From: Bacillota bacterium
GTDB lineage: Bacteria > Bacillota > Sulfobacillia > Sulfobacillales > Sulfobacillaceae
Direction: 5' to 3'
Assembly (NCBI GenBank): GCA_023488565.1
Contig: JAMDDZ010000153.1
Span: 386 to 33,831 of the forward strand
DNA: 33,446 nucleotides
How positions within the stretch are numbered: the first letter of the stretch is position 1; each line of letters begins with the position of its first letter. The translations under genes were made by a program, and so were the position numbers. Below are positions 19,929-28,194 of the stretch, piece after piece. Under the pieces are notes generated by a model. The model saw only the letters and a list, made by a program, of their open reading frames with translations, was not told the DNA's origin and ran no database searches.

Positions 19929-20687
19929 CTATTGGTAGAACCCTGGGGATAATCGCCAAGATTCCTTCTCCGCTTGTATGGGGTCGTGAGAGAAAAAGGG
20001 TCGAGCATGGAGTGTTTCGGTCAGATGCAATAGATGGGCTACGGATAGCCGAGCTTGGTCGGGATTGGTGGCTGTGCCGATGTTATCTGGATGAAACTGG
20101 CGCTGAGTATAGACGGCATCACCGGTCAGTACGATAGGACCGCCATTGAGTTCCACGATCAGTGATTGATGGCCTTCTGTGTGACCGGGGGTAGAAACCG
20201 CGTACAATCGCGTATCAAAGCGGTAGTCGCCATCAAGAAGATGCAACTGCCCAGTGTTAATATCTAGAGCGGCAGAGTCAGGATATTGATCCGGATCTGA
20301 GGCGACTGCAGCCCATTCGGAGCGTTGGATTAGAAATTTGTGGTGACTAAATGCGCTATTGCCGCCGCCATGATCAAAATGCAAGTGCGAGTTGATGACC
20401 CCATCGATATCGCTCGGTGCAAAACCTATCTTAGCTAACTGTGCGGTGATGTAGTCGTCTGGTGCCAATCGGGGCTGCAACAGTTGAGAGAATTCTTGAC
20501 CCAGCAGCCCTTGCGGATTAGTGCGGCATTGGTTGGAGCAACCTGTGTCAAATAAAAACAGTCCGTTAGGTGTCTCGATTAAATAGGCGTATACCGGGAT
20601 GAAGAGAATATTGCCCGGTTCGCAATGAGGGTCCAAAACCGTTTCGTCGGCGGAAAATGTTCCTACCGGGAGTATCCAAAGGCGCAT
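19929..20687 (-). CDS. Metallo-beta-lactamase-fold hydrolase, N-acyl-homoserine-lactonase-like
   Basis: NSHLHFDHGGGNSAF (HxHxDH), STPGHTEGHQSLIVE, VLTGDAVY; start likely ATG 20687 (MRLWILPVGTF). Confidence 0.85.
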   Translation of the reverse strand: MRLWILPVGTFSADETVLDPHCEPGNILFIPVYAYLIETPNGLFLFDTGCSNQCRTNPQGLLGQEFSQLLQPRLAPDDYITAQLAKIGFAPSDIDGVINSHLHFDHGGGNSAFSHHKFLIQRSEWAAVASDPDQYPDSAALDINTGQLHLLDGDYRFDTRLYAVSTPGHTEGHQSLIVELNGGPIVLTGDAVYTQRQFHPDNIGTATNPDQARLSVAHLLHLTETLHARPFFSHDPIQAEKESWRLSPGFYQ

Positions 20688-20914
20688 AAAAACCCCCCTG
20701 CCTATTTGTCTTCTCATCATAACACATCAACGGGCCTGCGGAAGAAGATGGCATTGCCCAGTAATGTAACCTTGGCCGCCCCTGCTACGTTATCAGGGAC
20801 AAGGCTGGACGCACGGAACCATCGAGCAATTTGGGAAAGATGGTCGAAATTTCGCGATCAGAACGACCGATTCTACAGTATAATATCTGCGGTATGCCTG
20901 AAAGGGGCGGGGCT

Positions 20915-22177
20915 ATGAGGCGATTTCGTTGGGGACGATTTTTAGCGCTGCTGGCAGCAATCGTGGTGGTTGGAGGTGGCACAGCCGCCTACCTGGGATA
21001 TCGAGCGATACAGCCAGCGGCGGTGGAAACTAGTCGTGTACTCAAAAAGAATCCGCCAGGGTTTCAAAACCGTATCACGATTTTGCTCCTGGGCAATGCC
21101 TTGTCGATAATCAACAACAAAGACCAGACCAACCCATATGTTCGTGACCGAACTGACACGATGATGTTGGTATCGGTGAATCCTAAGACGGATCAAGCCA
21201 GTGTTTTGTCCATTCCACGGGATTCCTTGGTGTTTATCCCTGGGGTAGGGGAAACGAAGATTAATGAGGCCAATTATTTTGGAGGTCCGAAACTCGCGGT
21301 TAAACTAGTAGAGCAAACATTGCATGTGCCCGTAGATTATTACATGGAAACCACCATGTGGAACTTTGAAAAAATCATCAACACGTTGGGCGGTTTAACC
21401 GTGGACGTCACCCAACCCATGCATTACGGTGGTGTAGGCAATCCTCTGGACATCAACTTGAACCCGGGAGTGCAAAAATTAAATGGGCAACAGGTGTTGG
21501 AATATGTGCGATTTCGGGCGGAACCTCTAGGAGATATCAGCCGGATCCAACAGCAACAGTACATTGTGAAATTGATTTTGGAAAAAGTTCTGACCCCGAG
21601 TCAACTCTATAAACTTCCTGAAATTATCACGATGTTGCGTCAAGATATTGTACACACAAATTTAAGTTTGCCGCAGATGTTGTCGCTTGGCTTAATTGCC
21701 ACGCATGTTAAGCTGTCCGCAGTGCGTTACGCGACGCTACCGGGGCATCCGGTGGTGCGTACCGACCCGGTTCTAAAGGTTCCGTTGGATTATTGGGTGC
21801 TGGATCAGCGCCTGATGCACATGATGGTCGATGAGGTTGTCCTGGAGAAGCCTTTAACAGCCGCAGACCGCCAAAATGTCCACATTATTATTAAGGCAGG
21901 AACCGGTTCTATGCAGCCAGCCGATGAGGTTGCGGCGTGGCTTAAGGCCAAAGGATTTACCGTGTCGGCAATCGATTGGTCTAACCGTCATAATCATGTC
22001 CATAATGAAATTTTGGACTTTACCGGAGATAAGTATTTGGTTGCCAGGATTCAATCGGCATTAGGACCTGCCTCGGCCACGGAAATTACCGAGAGCCCCT
22101 ATCATGATTACCCGGGATTAGACATGATTATCACGGTAGGGTCCGATTTGAAGTTGAACCCCCACATTCAACCCTAA
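20915..22177 (+). CDS. LytR-CpsA-Psr family protein (cell wall polymer transfer)
   Basis: N-terminal TM, RTDTMMLVSVNPKTDQASVLSIPRDSLVFIPGVGETKINEANYFGGPKLAVKLVEQTLHVPVDYYMETTMWNFEKIINTLGGLTVDV, C-terminal LytR_C-like region. Confidence 0.93.
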   Translation: MRRFRWGRFLALLAAIVVVGGGTAAYLGYRAIQPAAVETSRVLKKNPPGFQNRITILLLGNALSIINNKDQTNPYVRDRTDTMMLVSVNPKTDQASVLSIPRDSLVFIPGVGETKINEANYFGGPKLAVKLVEQTLHVPVDYYMETTMWNFEKIINTLGGLTVDVTQPMHYGGVGNPLDINLNPGVQKLNGQQVLEYVRFRAEPLGDISRIQQQQYIVKLILEKVLTPSQLYKLPEIITMLRQDIVHTNLSLPQMLSLGLIATHVKLSAVRYATLPGHPVVRTDPVLKVPLDYWVLDQRLMHMMVDEVVLEKPLTAADRQNVHIIIKAGTGSMQPADEVAAWLKAKGFTVSAIDWSNRHNHVHNEILDFTGDKYLVARIQSALGPASATEITESPYHDYPGLDMIITVGSDLKLNPHIQP

Positions 22178-22192
22178 GATTTCCGGTATTGG

Positions 22193-22250
22193 GAATCACC
22201 TCAGAGCATTTATTGCTGTGGTTTCGACCACACTGACGACGAGGTGATTC
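22193..22250 (+). promoter_or_regulatory. Structured 5' leader that pairs with the GH18 gene Shine-Dalgarno
   Basis: GAATCACCTC (22193-22202) is perfectly complementary to GAGGTGATTC (22241-22250), which contains the SD; inner hairpin TGTGGT-TTCG-ACCACA (22217-22232). Confidence 0.6.
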
Positions 22251-22253
22251 TGA

Positions 22254-23267
22254 ATGGGCCACAGTGTTCGTAAACAATTGTGGGGAACGATTGCAGCTTT
22301 GGCAGTCTCAGTGACCGGGTGTGGTTTTAATGCCCATGCGGCAAAAAACGTGTCGAGTTCTTCATCTAGCAAGCTGCAAGTGATAGGTTTTTGGGCCAAC
22401 GACGTGTCTACCGGGTTAACTGCCATCTATCAATATCCCCATGCTATTTCCCAGTTTTCGCCATTTTGGTATTCGGTCGACAGGTTGGGCGGCCTGACCA
22501 GTCACGTAAACTCCGCAATCTTATCGCAGGTGCAAAAAAAACATATCCCTATCGTTCCTTTGGTGAATGATGCAACCGGTACACAAGCTTTTTTGCCAGA
22601 TCCACTCACCCGTATTCGAGCTGCTCGGGCAATAGCTGACATGGTGGGCAAAATGCATTTTCAGGGCGTTAATATTGATTTTGAACCCCCGCATACCCAT
22701 TTGAGCAGCGATTTAACGGCCTTTGCTATCGATCTAAGGGATTTTCTGCCGCGCACCGACGTCATTACAATGGATGTGGTGCCTCATTCTGGCGGTGCCT
22801 ATGACTACAGCAAGCTCGCTCCTGAAGTCAACCAGTTTATCTTAATGAGTTATGATGAACACGCTGATGGATCTTTGGAAGGTCCGGTGGCTGCAATGCC
22901 TTGGGTGTCCAACATTGTGACTCGGATGTTAAGTTCGGTTCCTGCCTCCAAAATTATTTTGGGGATTCCAGTCTATGGCTACAGTTGGCCAGTGGGTAGC
23001 ACCGTGGCGACTACCATTCCGTACAACGCGGTAACCCCGGTTATGAACAAAAACGCTAAGTGGAGTACTTTATATCAAGAGACGTACGCGCGATACATAA
23101 CGGCCAACGGACCAACCATAGCCTGGTGGGAAAGCCTTCAAGGCATGAGTCAAAAGATTGCTCTGGCTCAAAAAGACCATTTGGCTGGGGTCGCATTATG
23201 GCATGTCGGATATGCTAATAAGAGCGTAACCCAGTTGTTGCTTAGTCAAATTGGGCGCCAACCGTAA
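22254..23267 (+). CDS. GH18-family glycoside hydrolase, putative lipoprotein (spore-peptidoglycan-hydrolase/chitinase fold)
   Basis: N-terminal signal with lipobox-like VTGC; FQGVNIDFEPP catalytic region; MSYDEHADGSLEGPVAAMPWV; IILGIPVYGYSWP. Confidence 0.87.
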   Translation: MGHSVRKQLWGTIAALAVSVTGCGFNAHAAKNVSSSSSSKLQVIGFWANDVSTGLTAIYQYPHAISQFSPFWYSVDRLGGLTSHVNSAILSQVQKKHIPIVPLVNDATGTQAFLPDPLTRIRAARAIADMVGKMHFQGVNIDFEPPHTHLSSDLTAFAIDLRDFLPRTDVITMDVVPHSGGAYDYSKLAPEVNQFILMSYDEHADGSLEGPVAAMPWVSNIVTRMLSSVPASKIILGIPVYGYSWPVGSTVATTIPYNAVTPVMNKNAKWSTLYQETYARYITANGPTIAWWESLQGMSQKIALAQKDHLAGVALWHVGYANKSVTQLLLSQIGRQP

Positions 23268-23315
23268 CAAATTTCGCGAGTATAAAAAGATATATTCAAA
23301 TGGTATCTTAAATGC

Positions 23316-23321
23316 TATAAT
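23316..23321 (+). promoter_or_regulatory. -10 element immediately upstream of tnpA
   Basis: TATAAT ending 6 nt before ATG 23328; weak TTCAAA (23295-23300) as -35. Confidence 0.5.
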
Positions 23322-23327
23322 ATTATC

Positions 23328-23999
23328 ATGGAAATGGAAAAGTTTTTGTCCATCGGTAAGGCAGCTAAATTGCTAGGTGTCACACCTCAAACGATCCGCA
23401 GGTGGCAGAAAGAGGGAAAAATTCAAGAAACACGCTCCCCCACGAATCGACGCTTATATAGCGCTCGCGAAGTCAAACGGATTTTAGGAGTGCGCACACA
23501 GGAACAAGTCGTGATTTATGCCAGAGTGTCATCGGCCAAGCAAAAAACAGATGGCAACTTAGAACGGCAAGTACAGCGATTGAAACAGTACGCACAAGAT
23601 CACGGATATGAAGTGTCGCGTATGTTTCAAGAGCAAGCATCTGGTATCAACGAGAACCGCAAGCAACTCCATCAACTGCTACAACTAGCCGAACAACACG
23701 AGATTCAACGAGTGTTGATTGAATTTCCTGATCGATTGGCACGGTTTGGGTATCGGTATTTGGAGCGATTTTTAAGTAGTCACGGTGTGACAGTCGAAGT
23801 CACTCATAAAACAGAACCGAAGTCGTCACAAGAAGAATTGGTGAACGATTTGCTGACGATAATAACCGTGTTTTCGGCTCGTCTGTATGGAAAACGATCA
23901 CAGGAATTTCGACAAAAAGCAAAACAGCTAATCAATGAGATGGAAGGGGGTGAAACACATGCCAATGCTGGTGAAAACGGTGAAGATCGGTATCCATAA
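23328..23999 (+). CDS. tnpA: IS607-family serine recombinase TnpA
   Basis: FLSIGKAAKLLGVTPQTIRRWQKEGKIQETRSPTNRRLYS (MerR-like HTH) plus VVIYARVSSAKQKTDGNLERQVQRLKQYAQ (resolvase catalytic Ser). Confidence 0.95.
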   Translation: MEMEKFLSIGKAAKLLGVTPQTIRRWQKEGKIQETRSPTNRRLYSAREVKRILGVRTQEQVVIYARVSSAKQKTDGNLERQVQRLKQYAQDHGYEVSRMFQEQASGINENRKQLHQLLQLAEQHEIQRVLIEFPDRLARFGYRYLERFLSSHGVTVEVTHKTEPKSSQEELVNDLLTIITVFSARLYGKRSQEFRQKAKQLINEMEGGETHANAGENGEDRYP

Positions 24000-25479
24000 A
24001 GAAGTTCATGCCGTCAAACAGCAAGCCATCTTAGCCACACAAGCCTTATATAACCAGACGATTGCGTTTTATATAGAGTTTTTCGTCGGGCATATAGCGG
24101 TGTTGGATGCAAAGAAAGAAGCGCGTCGCAAGAATGGCACACCGTATGAACGGTCATGGACAAATCAAGAATTGCTCACGTTTGCAGAAATGCACACGCT
24201 GGACACAAAGGCACATCCTCATCCCTTGCAACCATTGATCGAAAATCTGCCAAGTGTGCGAACCATGCCAGTCAGCCTTCGTCGTGCGGCCATCAATCAT
24301 GCGATTGGCAAAGTAAAATCGTGGTACAGTCTGCTCAAATTATGGGAAGCCACCGATCGCAAAAAGCGGCCTCCACAACTAGGCCAACCCAACGAACCCA
24401 TCACGTTTTATGCGGATATGGTGGAATATCCTGATGTGGCTGATGTGGATTTGGAAGTTCAGCGTCAAGTTCGCCATGACTTTATCGCGGTGAAATTGTT
24501 TTACGAAGGCAAATGGCAGCTAGTGCCGCTACCAGTGACTTTTCATCGTCAAGCACAAGACGCGTTGACTAAATCACAAGCGGAATCGGTGCGCATATAC
24601 GAAGCAACGATCAAAGCGCGTAAAGCTCCAAAAGAAGCATGGACAGACGCAGAAAGGGCGGCCGTTCGCCCTCGCGAGTGGTGCGCCATGTCCCTTGCTC
24701 TTTATGCGAAACGGGACAAGCAATACCCGGGCGGGTTGCGGTTTGCGTTCCATGTACCGTTTGAAAAATGGGTAGATGCACCGCAAAAAGCCAAAGAACA
24801 ATTCGCCGCGGATCCCGGAATGTCCGTCGTCACCGTTGATCTTGGGGTGAATCGTTTGGCTGTCATGGGTGCGTTCCGGAGCGACAAACTGACGGCGACA
24901 AAATTTATTCACGGGGGAAAAGTCAATCATCATCGGCATCAGTTGTTGAACGTGATTGCGAACAAACGGAGCCAAAGCGGCAGGCTTCAAGCGAATGCGC
25001 AAGATAACGTCGAACTTTGGGGAAAAGTGCGTCACATTGACGAGAACGCGGCGCGGCAGGTTGCCCGCCAGATCGTCGATTTCGCCTTGGCCCACGAAGC
25101 GAAAGTGATTGTGTTGGAGTATCTTCGCCGGTATCGCCCACCCAAAGAACGGATGAGCCGTTCGGGGCGGAAGAACCATAAACGAGCGTATTGGCTGCGG
25201 GGCCAGATCATGAAATGGGTACGCGACTTGGCGTTTCGCGAAGGAATCTTAACGGTCGAACGCAATCCAGCCTATACATCGCAAATGTGCCCGCATTGTC
25301 ACACACAAGGAAATCGGACTGGTCCCCATTTCGCTTGTCAAAATCCATCTCATTTATACCATGCAGATGCGGATTTTGTGGGTATGATGAACCTGTACCG
25401 AAAGTGGAATGGCAGCTTCGTCTATCCGCGAAAGAAAAACCGTGCGGATGAACCAAAGCCTGTGCAGGCGTATGCCTAA
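23959..25479 (+). CDS. tnpB: TnpB RNA-guided nuclease homologue (IS607-associated)
   Basis: RuvC-like VVTVDLGVNRLAVMG, VIVLEYL, zinc finger CPHCHTQGNRTGPHFACQNP, DADFVGMMNL: D-E-D motif appears intact. Confidence 0.92.
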   Translation: MPMLVKTVKIGIHKEVHAVKQQAILATQALYNQTIAFYIEFFVGHIAVLDAKKEARRKNGTPYERSWTNQELLTFAEMHTLDTKAHPHPLQPLIENLPSVRTMPVSLRRAAINHAIGKVKSWYSLLKLWEATDRKKRPPQLGQPNEPITFYADMVEYPDVADVDLEVQRQVRHDFIAVKLFYEGKWQLVPLPVTFHRQAQDALTKSQAESVRIYEATIKARKAPKEAWTDAERAAVRPREWCAMSLALYAKRDKQYPGGLRFAFHVPFEKWVDAPQKAKEQFAADPGMSVVTVDLGVNRLAVMGAFRSDKLTATKFIHGGKVNHHRHQLLNVIANKRSQSGRLQANAQDNVELWGKVRHIDENAARQVARQIVDFALAHEAKVIVLEYLRRYRPPKERMSRSGRKNHKRAYWLRGQIMKWVRDLAFREGILTVERNPAYTSQMCPHCHTQGNRTGPHFACQNPSHLYHADADFVGMMNLYRKWNGSFVYPRKKNRADEPKPVQAYA

Positions 25480-25650
25480 AACAGCACAGGTCTATCATTC
25501 AGCCACTGACTGTCTGGTAGTGCTCGGGTGGTACGAGTGGAGTCTGAACGCTTCTCTTGGGATGACGGTTTACCGAAAAGGGAGAAGTGTACACGCCGAT
25601 AAGGGGCCCCGTTCTCAAGCCCCTCCACGTATTTGCGTGAGAAAAAGGTC
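25480..25650 (+). ncRNA. Putative omega-RNA at the 3' end of the IS607 tnpB
   Basis: Non-coding segment after tnpB with nested stems: CTTCTC...GGGAGAAG enclosing CGGT-TTA-CCG, AGGGGC...GCCCCT, and CACG-TATTTG-CGTG near the element end. Position matches known TnpB omega-RNAs; 5' end unknown. Confidence 0.5.
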
Positions 25651-25744
25651 AGCCCAACGGCAGTGAATGATTATGTTTGATTATATAATCAGGTAACTGT
25701 TGATATCACTGCTTAATTTTCGAAGGATCCAAGAGGAATCTACC

Positions 25745-26193
25745 ATGAGGATGTCGACTCCATTGGATAGACGAGGATTCGAATCCCTACTGGAGCTACA
25801 GGAATTATAGCGAGTTATTCGTAAGCGCCTGGGCATTATCATTTTAATTGCGGCGGTAACTACCGCGACCAGCGGTATCCTCAGTAAATTTGTGTTGCCT
25901 AAGCAATATGCGGGTACCGCTACACTCATCGTAAAAGGCCCTTGAGGTTATCGGCTTACGAGCCCGTGATTGAACGGCGGTATGGAGAGGCAGTATCCGA
26001 ATTACTGTTGCAAACAACCCCGCAACTGGTTTTGGCAGGTCTTCCCGTGGAACTAATCCCCCGTGTTCGGATTGGATGGCGGAGGTTTTTTGGCAGCCGT
26101 TAAGTGACAAAAATTTTTATTTAATATTAGTAGGAATTTTCGTTTTGATGTCGAATTTAGGTAATCAATCCAGTTCGGCCGAGCTGGCAATGG
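25745..26193 (+). pseudogene. Decayed Wzz/chain-length-determinant (YveK/CapA-like) gene
   Basis: Frame from 25745: LLELQEL*RVIRKRLGIIILIAAVTTATSGILSKFVLPKQYAGTATLIVKGP*, interrupted by TAG and TGA. Further ORF fragments in shifted frames follow (…DWMAEVFWQPLSDKNFYLILVGIFVLMSNLGN…). 3' limit and identity of the downstream fragments are uncertain. Confidence 0.6.
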
Positions 26194-26217
26194 AATGAAC
26201 CACAAAATCGGGCAAAT

Positions 26218-26250
26218 ATCCCGGCGCCAGGCGGTGCCGGGATCTATTTA
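26218..26250 (+). terminator. Rho-independent terminator after the decayed gene
   Basis: ATCCCGGCGCC-AGGC-GGTGCCGGGAT followed by CTATTTA. Confidence 0.65.
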
Positions 26251-26402
26251 TGCTTAGTATAAACGAAGACACATCTTTCGCCGAGAGATCGGCTCATGCT
26301 ATCTCATCATGGGACTAATGCCGTATTATGAAGAAGTGATGCAGTTGACGGAGACCTTGGAGAGATAAATAAGCTGAACAATAAGAATCGAGGCGAGGAG
26401 CA

Positions 26403-27911
26403 TTGCTAACAGTCGGATCAGCGCTATTAGGGGCTGCGCACCGCATGAATGATAAAACTGCGCTGATATTCGGTGACCAGCAATTAAGTTACCGACAATT
26501 GAATCAAAAAGCGAACCAGGTAGCGTGGAGTTTTCACCAGGAGGGCGTAGGACCTGGGGAACGTGTAGCACTGCTGTTGCCTAACGGGCTTGAGATGGCG
26601 GAACTATACTTCGGGATTTCCAAAGCGGGAGTAGTTGGAGTGCCGCTGAATTTACGGTGGGCGCCACCCGAAATAGCATACGCGATGCGAGACGCCGATA
26701 TTTCTTTGGTAATAGCGGACCCCGATTTTGAACCGATTTTGAGTCAAATTCCCTTTGAAAAGGCCCGAGTTTTTTACACCGGACCCGATGGCAGTTGGAC
26801 TCGCATGGTCAGTGGTGCACCTGTCAAGGAACCGGATTTTGTGACGGTCCGGGAAACTGACCCCTGGGTTTTAGTCTATACGTCCGGTACTACGGGCCGA
26901 CCCAAAGGAGCAATTCGGACCCACATGAGCAATATCATGATTGCCTTGGCACTGGTAAGCGAACTGGGTATTTCTTCAGACCAAATAGGATTTGCGATTT
27001 TACCCATGTTTCATGTGAACTCTATGTGGTTTGTCACTCTTTCCGTAGCTATTGGAGCCACGTGCGCTATTTACCCGCATCGCACCTTTCATCCGCATCA
27101 TGTGATTGAGCAGATAAATTTTCATCACGTCAATTATGGGATGTTTGTGCCCAGTATGTTGACATTCTTAGCTGACGCCGTCGAGTCAGGAAAAGTTCGA
27201 GCCGATGGACTGGAAGTGATTATGACGGCATCAGCACCTCTAGACAGTACGCTTCGGGACCGAATCATTCGAGGATTTCCTAAAGCCCGGTTGTATGACA
27301 TTTACGGATCGACTGAATATGGCGCTGCTACCATTGTTAGACACTCCTTGGATGGCCCGCTTGGATCGGTAGGATATGCCACTATTGGACAGGACATTGA
27401 AATTCTAGACGATAACCGGCAGCCGGTGCCACCGGGAACTGTTGGAGAAGTTTTTGTTCGGGGGCCTTCATTAATGACGGAATATTGGAAAAACGCCGAA
27501 GCCAATCAGAGGTCATTTACCGCCGACGGATTTTTGACAGTAGGGGATATGGGCTATCAGCGGGAAGACGGCCTGCTGTTTTTAGTGGATCGCAAACAGG
27601 ACATGATTATCGTTGCCGGGGAAAATGTGTATCCAAGCGAAGTTGAAGAGGTGTTGTTGCGCTATCCGGGAGTGGCACTAGCGGCTGTTTTTGGGGTTCC
27701 CGACCAGCGCCGCGGAGAGAGAGTGATTGCCGTCGTGACCCAGCGCGAAGGGGGTACCCTCGATCTTGAACAATTGGAGGAACTGTGCCGCCAAAACCTG
27801 GCACACTATAAACGTCCTACCCGGATTATTGTGGCGCCGGAACTTCCCATTGGGCCGTCGGGGAAGGTGGTGCGGCGTTTGGCCAAAGATGCCTGGTTGG
27901 CACAGTCGTAA
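26403..27911 (+). CDS. AMP-dependent acyl-CoA synthetase/ligase
   Basis: LVYTSGTTGRPKGAIRTH, YGSTEYGAA, FLTVGDMGYQREDGLLFLVDRKQDMIIVAGENVYPSEVEEVL, LPIGPSGKVVRR. TTG start with upstream GAGG. Confidence 0.92.
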   Translation: MLTVGSALLGAAHRMNDKTALIFGDQQLSYRQLNQKANQVAWSFHQEGVGPGERVALLLPNGLEMAELYFGISKAGVVGVPLNLRWAPPEIAYAMRDADISLVIADPDFEPILSQIPFEKARVFYTGPDGSWTRMVSGAPVKEPDFVTVRETDPWVLVYTSGTTGRPKGAIRTHMSNIMIALALVSELGISSDQIGFAILPMFHVNSMWFVTLSVAIGATCAIYPHRTFHPHHVIEQINFHHVNYGMFVPSMLTFLADAVESGKVRADGLEVIMTASAPLDSTLRDRIIRGFPKARLYDIYGSTEYGAATIVRHSLDGPLGSVGYATIGQDIEILDDNRQPVPPGTVGEVFVRGPSLMTEYWKNAEANQRSFTADGFLTVGDMGYQREDGLLFLVDRKQDMIIVAGENVYPSEVEEVLLRYPGVALAAVFGVPDQRRGERVIAVVTQREGGTLDLEQLEELCRQNLAHYKRPTRIIVAPELPIGPSGKVVRRLAKDAWLAQS

Positions 27912-27921
27912 GTTACCAAAA

Positions 27922-28194
27922 TCGGTCGTAAAGCCCCGGCCTTTAGGCTTGGGGATATAAGCCCGGGGCCACATTTGCTAGAATGAACCCAAGGGCCGAT
28001 GTGAGACGAAAACCAAGTTCCTCGACACAATCGGTTGATGGTCAAGCGCAGGGCGGGCCACACCCGGTGAGCCTGGGGAGCGCCCTCTTGCGGACGAACG
28101 AGAAACGCCCTAAGAAGCAAATGGTGTGATGAATCAGGAACCCGATGCCGGAAGGATCGGGAATCCCCCGGATTTTTTCGTGGGAGAATGTCAA
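27922..28194 (+). mobile_element. Short IS200/IS605-derived element lacking tnpB, retaining left end, structured 3' segment and right end
   Basis: Left-end-like GGTCGTAAAGCCCCGGCCTTTAGGCTTGGGGATATAAGCCCGGGGC; internal ATGGTGTGATGAATCAGG; right end GGGAATCCCCCGGATTTTTTCGTGGGAGAATGTCAA, typical of IS605-type ends. Confidence 0.65.

Larger units (their letters stand above)
23270..25655 (+). mobile_element. IS607-family element (serine recombinase TnpA + TnpB), boundaries approximate
   Basis: Adjacent overlapping tnpA (MerR-HTH + serine resolvase) and tnpB, followed by a structured 3' end. Exact ends cannot be set without an empty-site comparison. Confidence 0.85.

Noticed and set aside
20845-20854. 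CGAAATTTCG palindrome upstream of the LytR-CpsA-Psr gene
   Set aside because: Only 10 bp and close to a TATAAT; could be an operator but too short to support alone.
24574-25179. 201-aa antisense ORF within tnpB
   Set aside because: Fully overlaps the well-supported tnpB on the plus strand; translation has no recognisable domain.
25768-25795. GGATTCGAATCC resembles a tRNA T-arm
   Set aside because: No acceptor, D or anticodon arms fit around it, and the sequence is explained by the decayed Wzz reading frame (DRRGFESLLEL).
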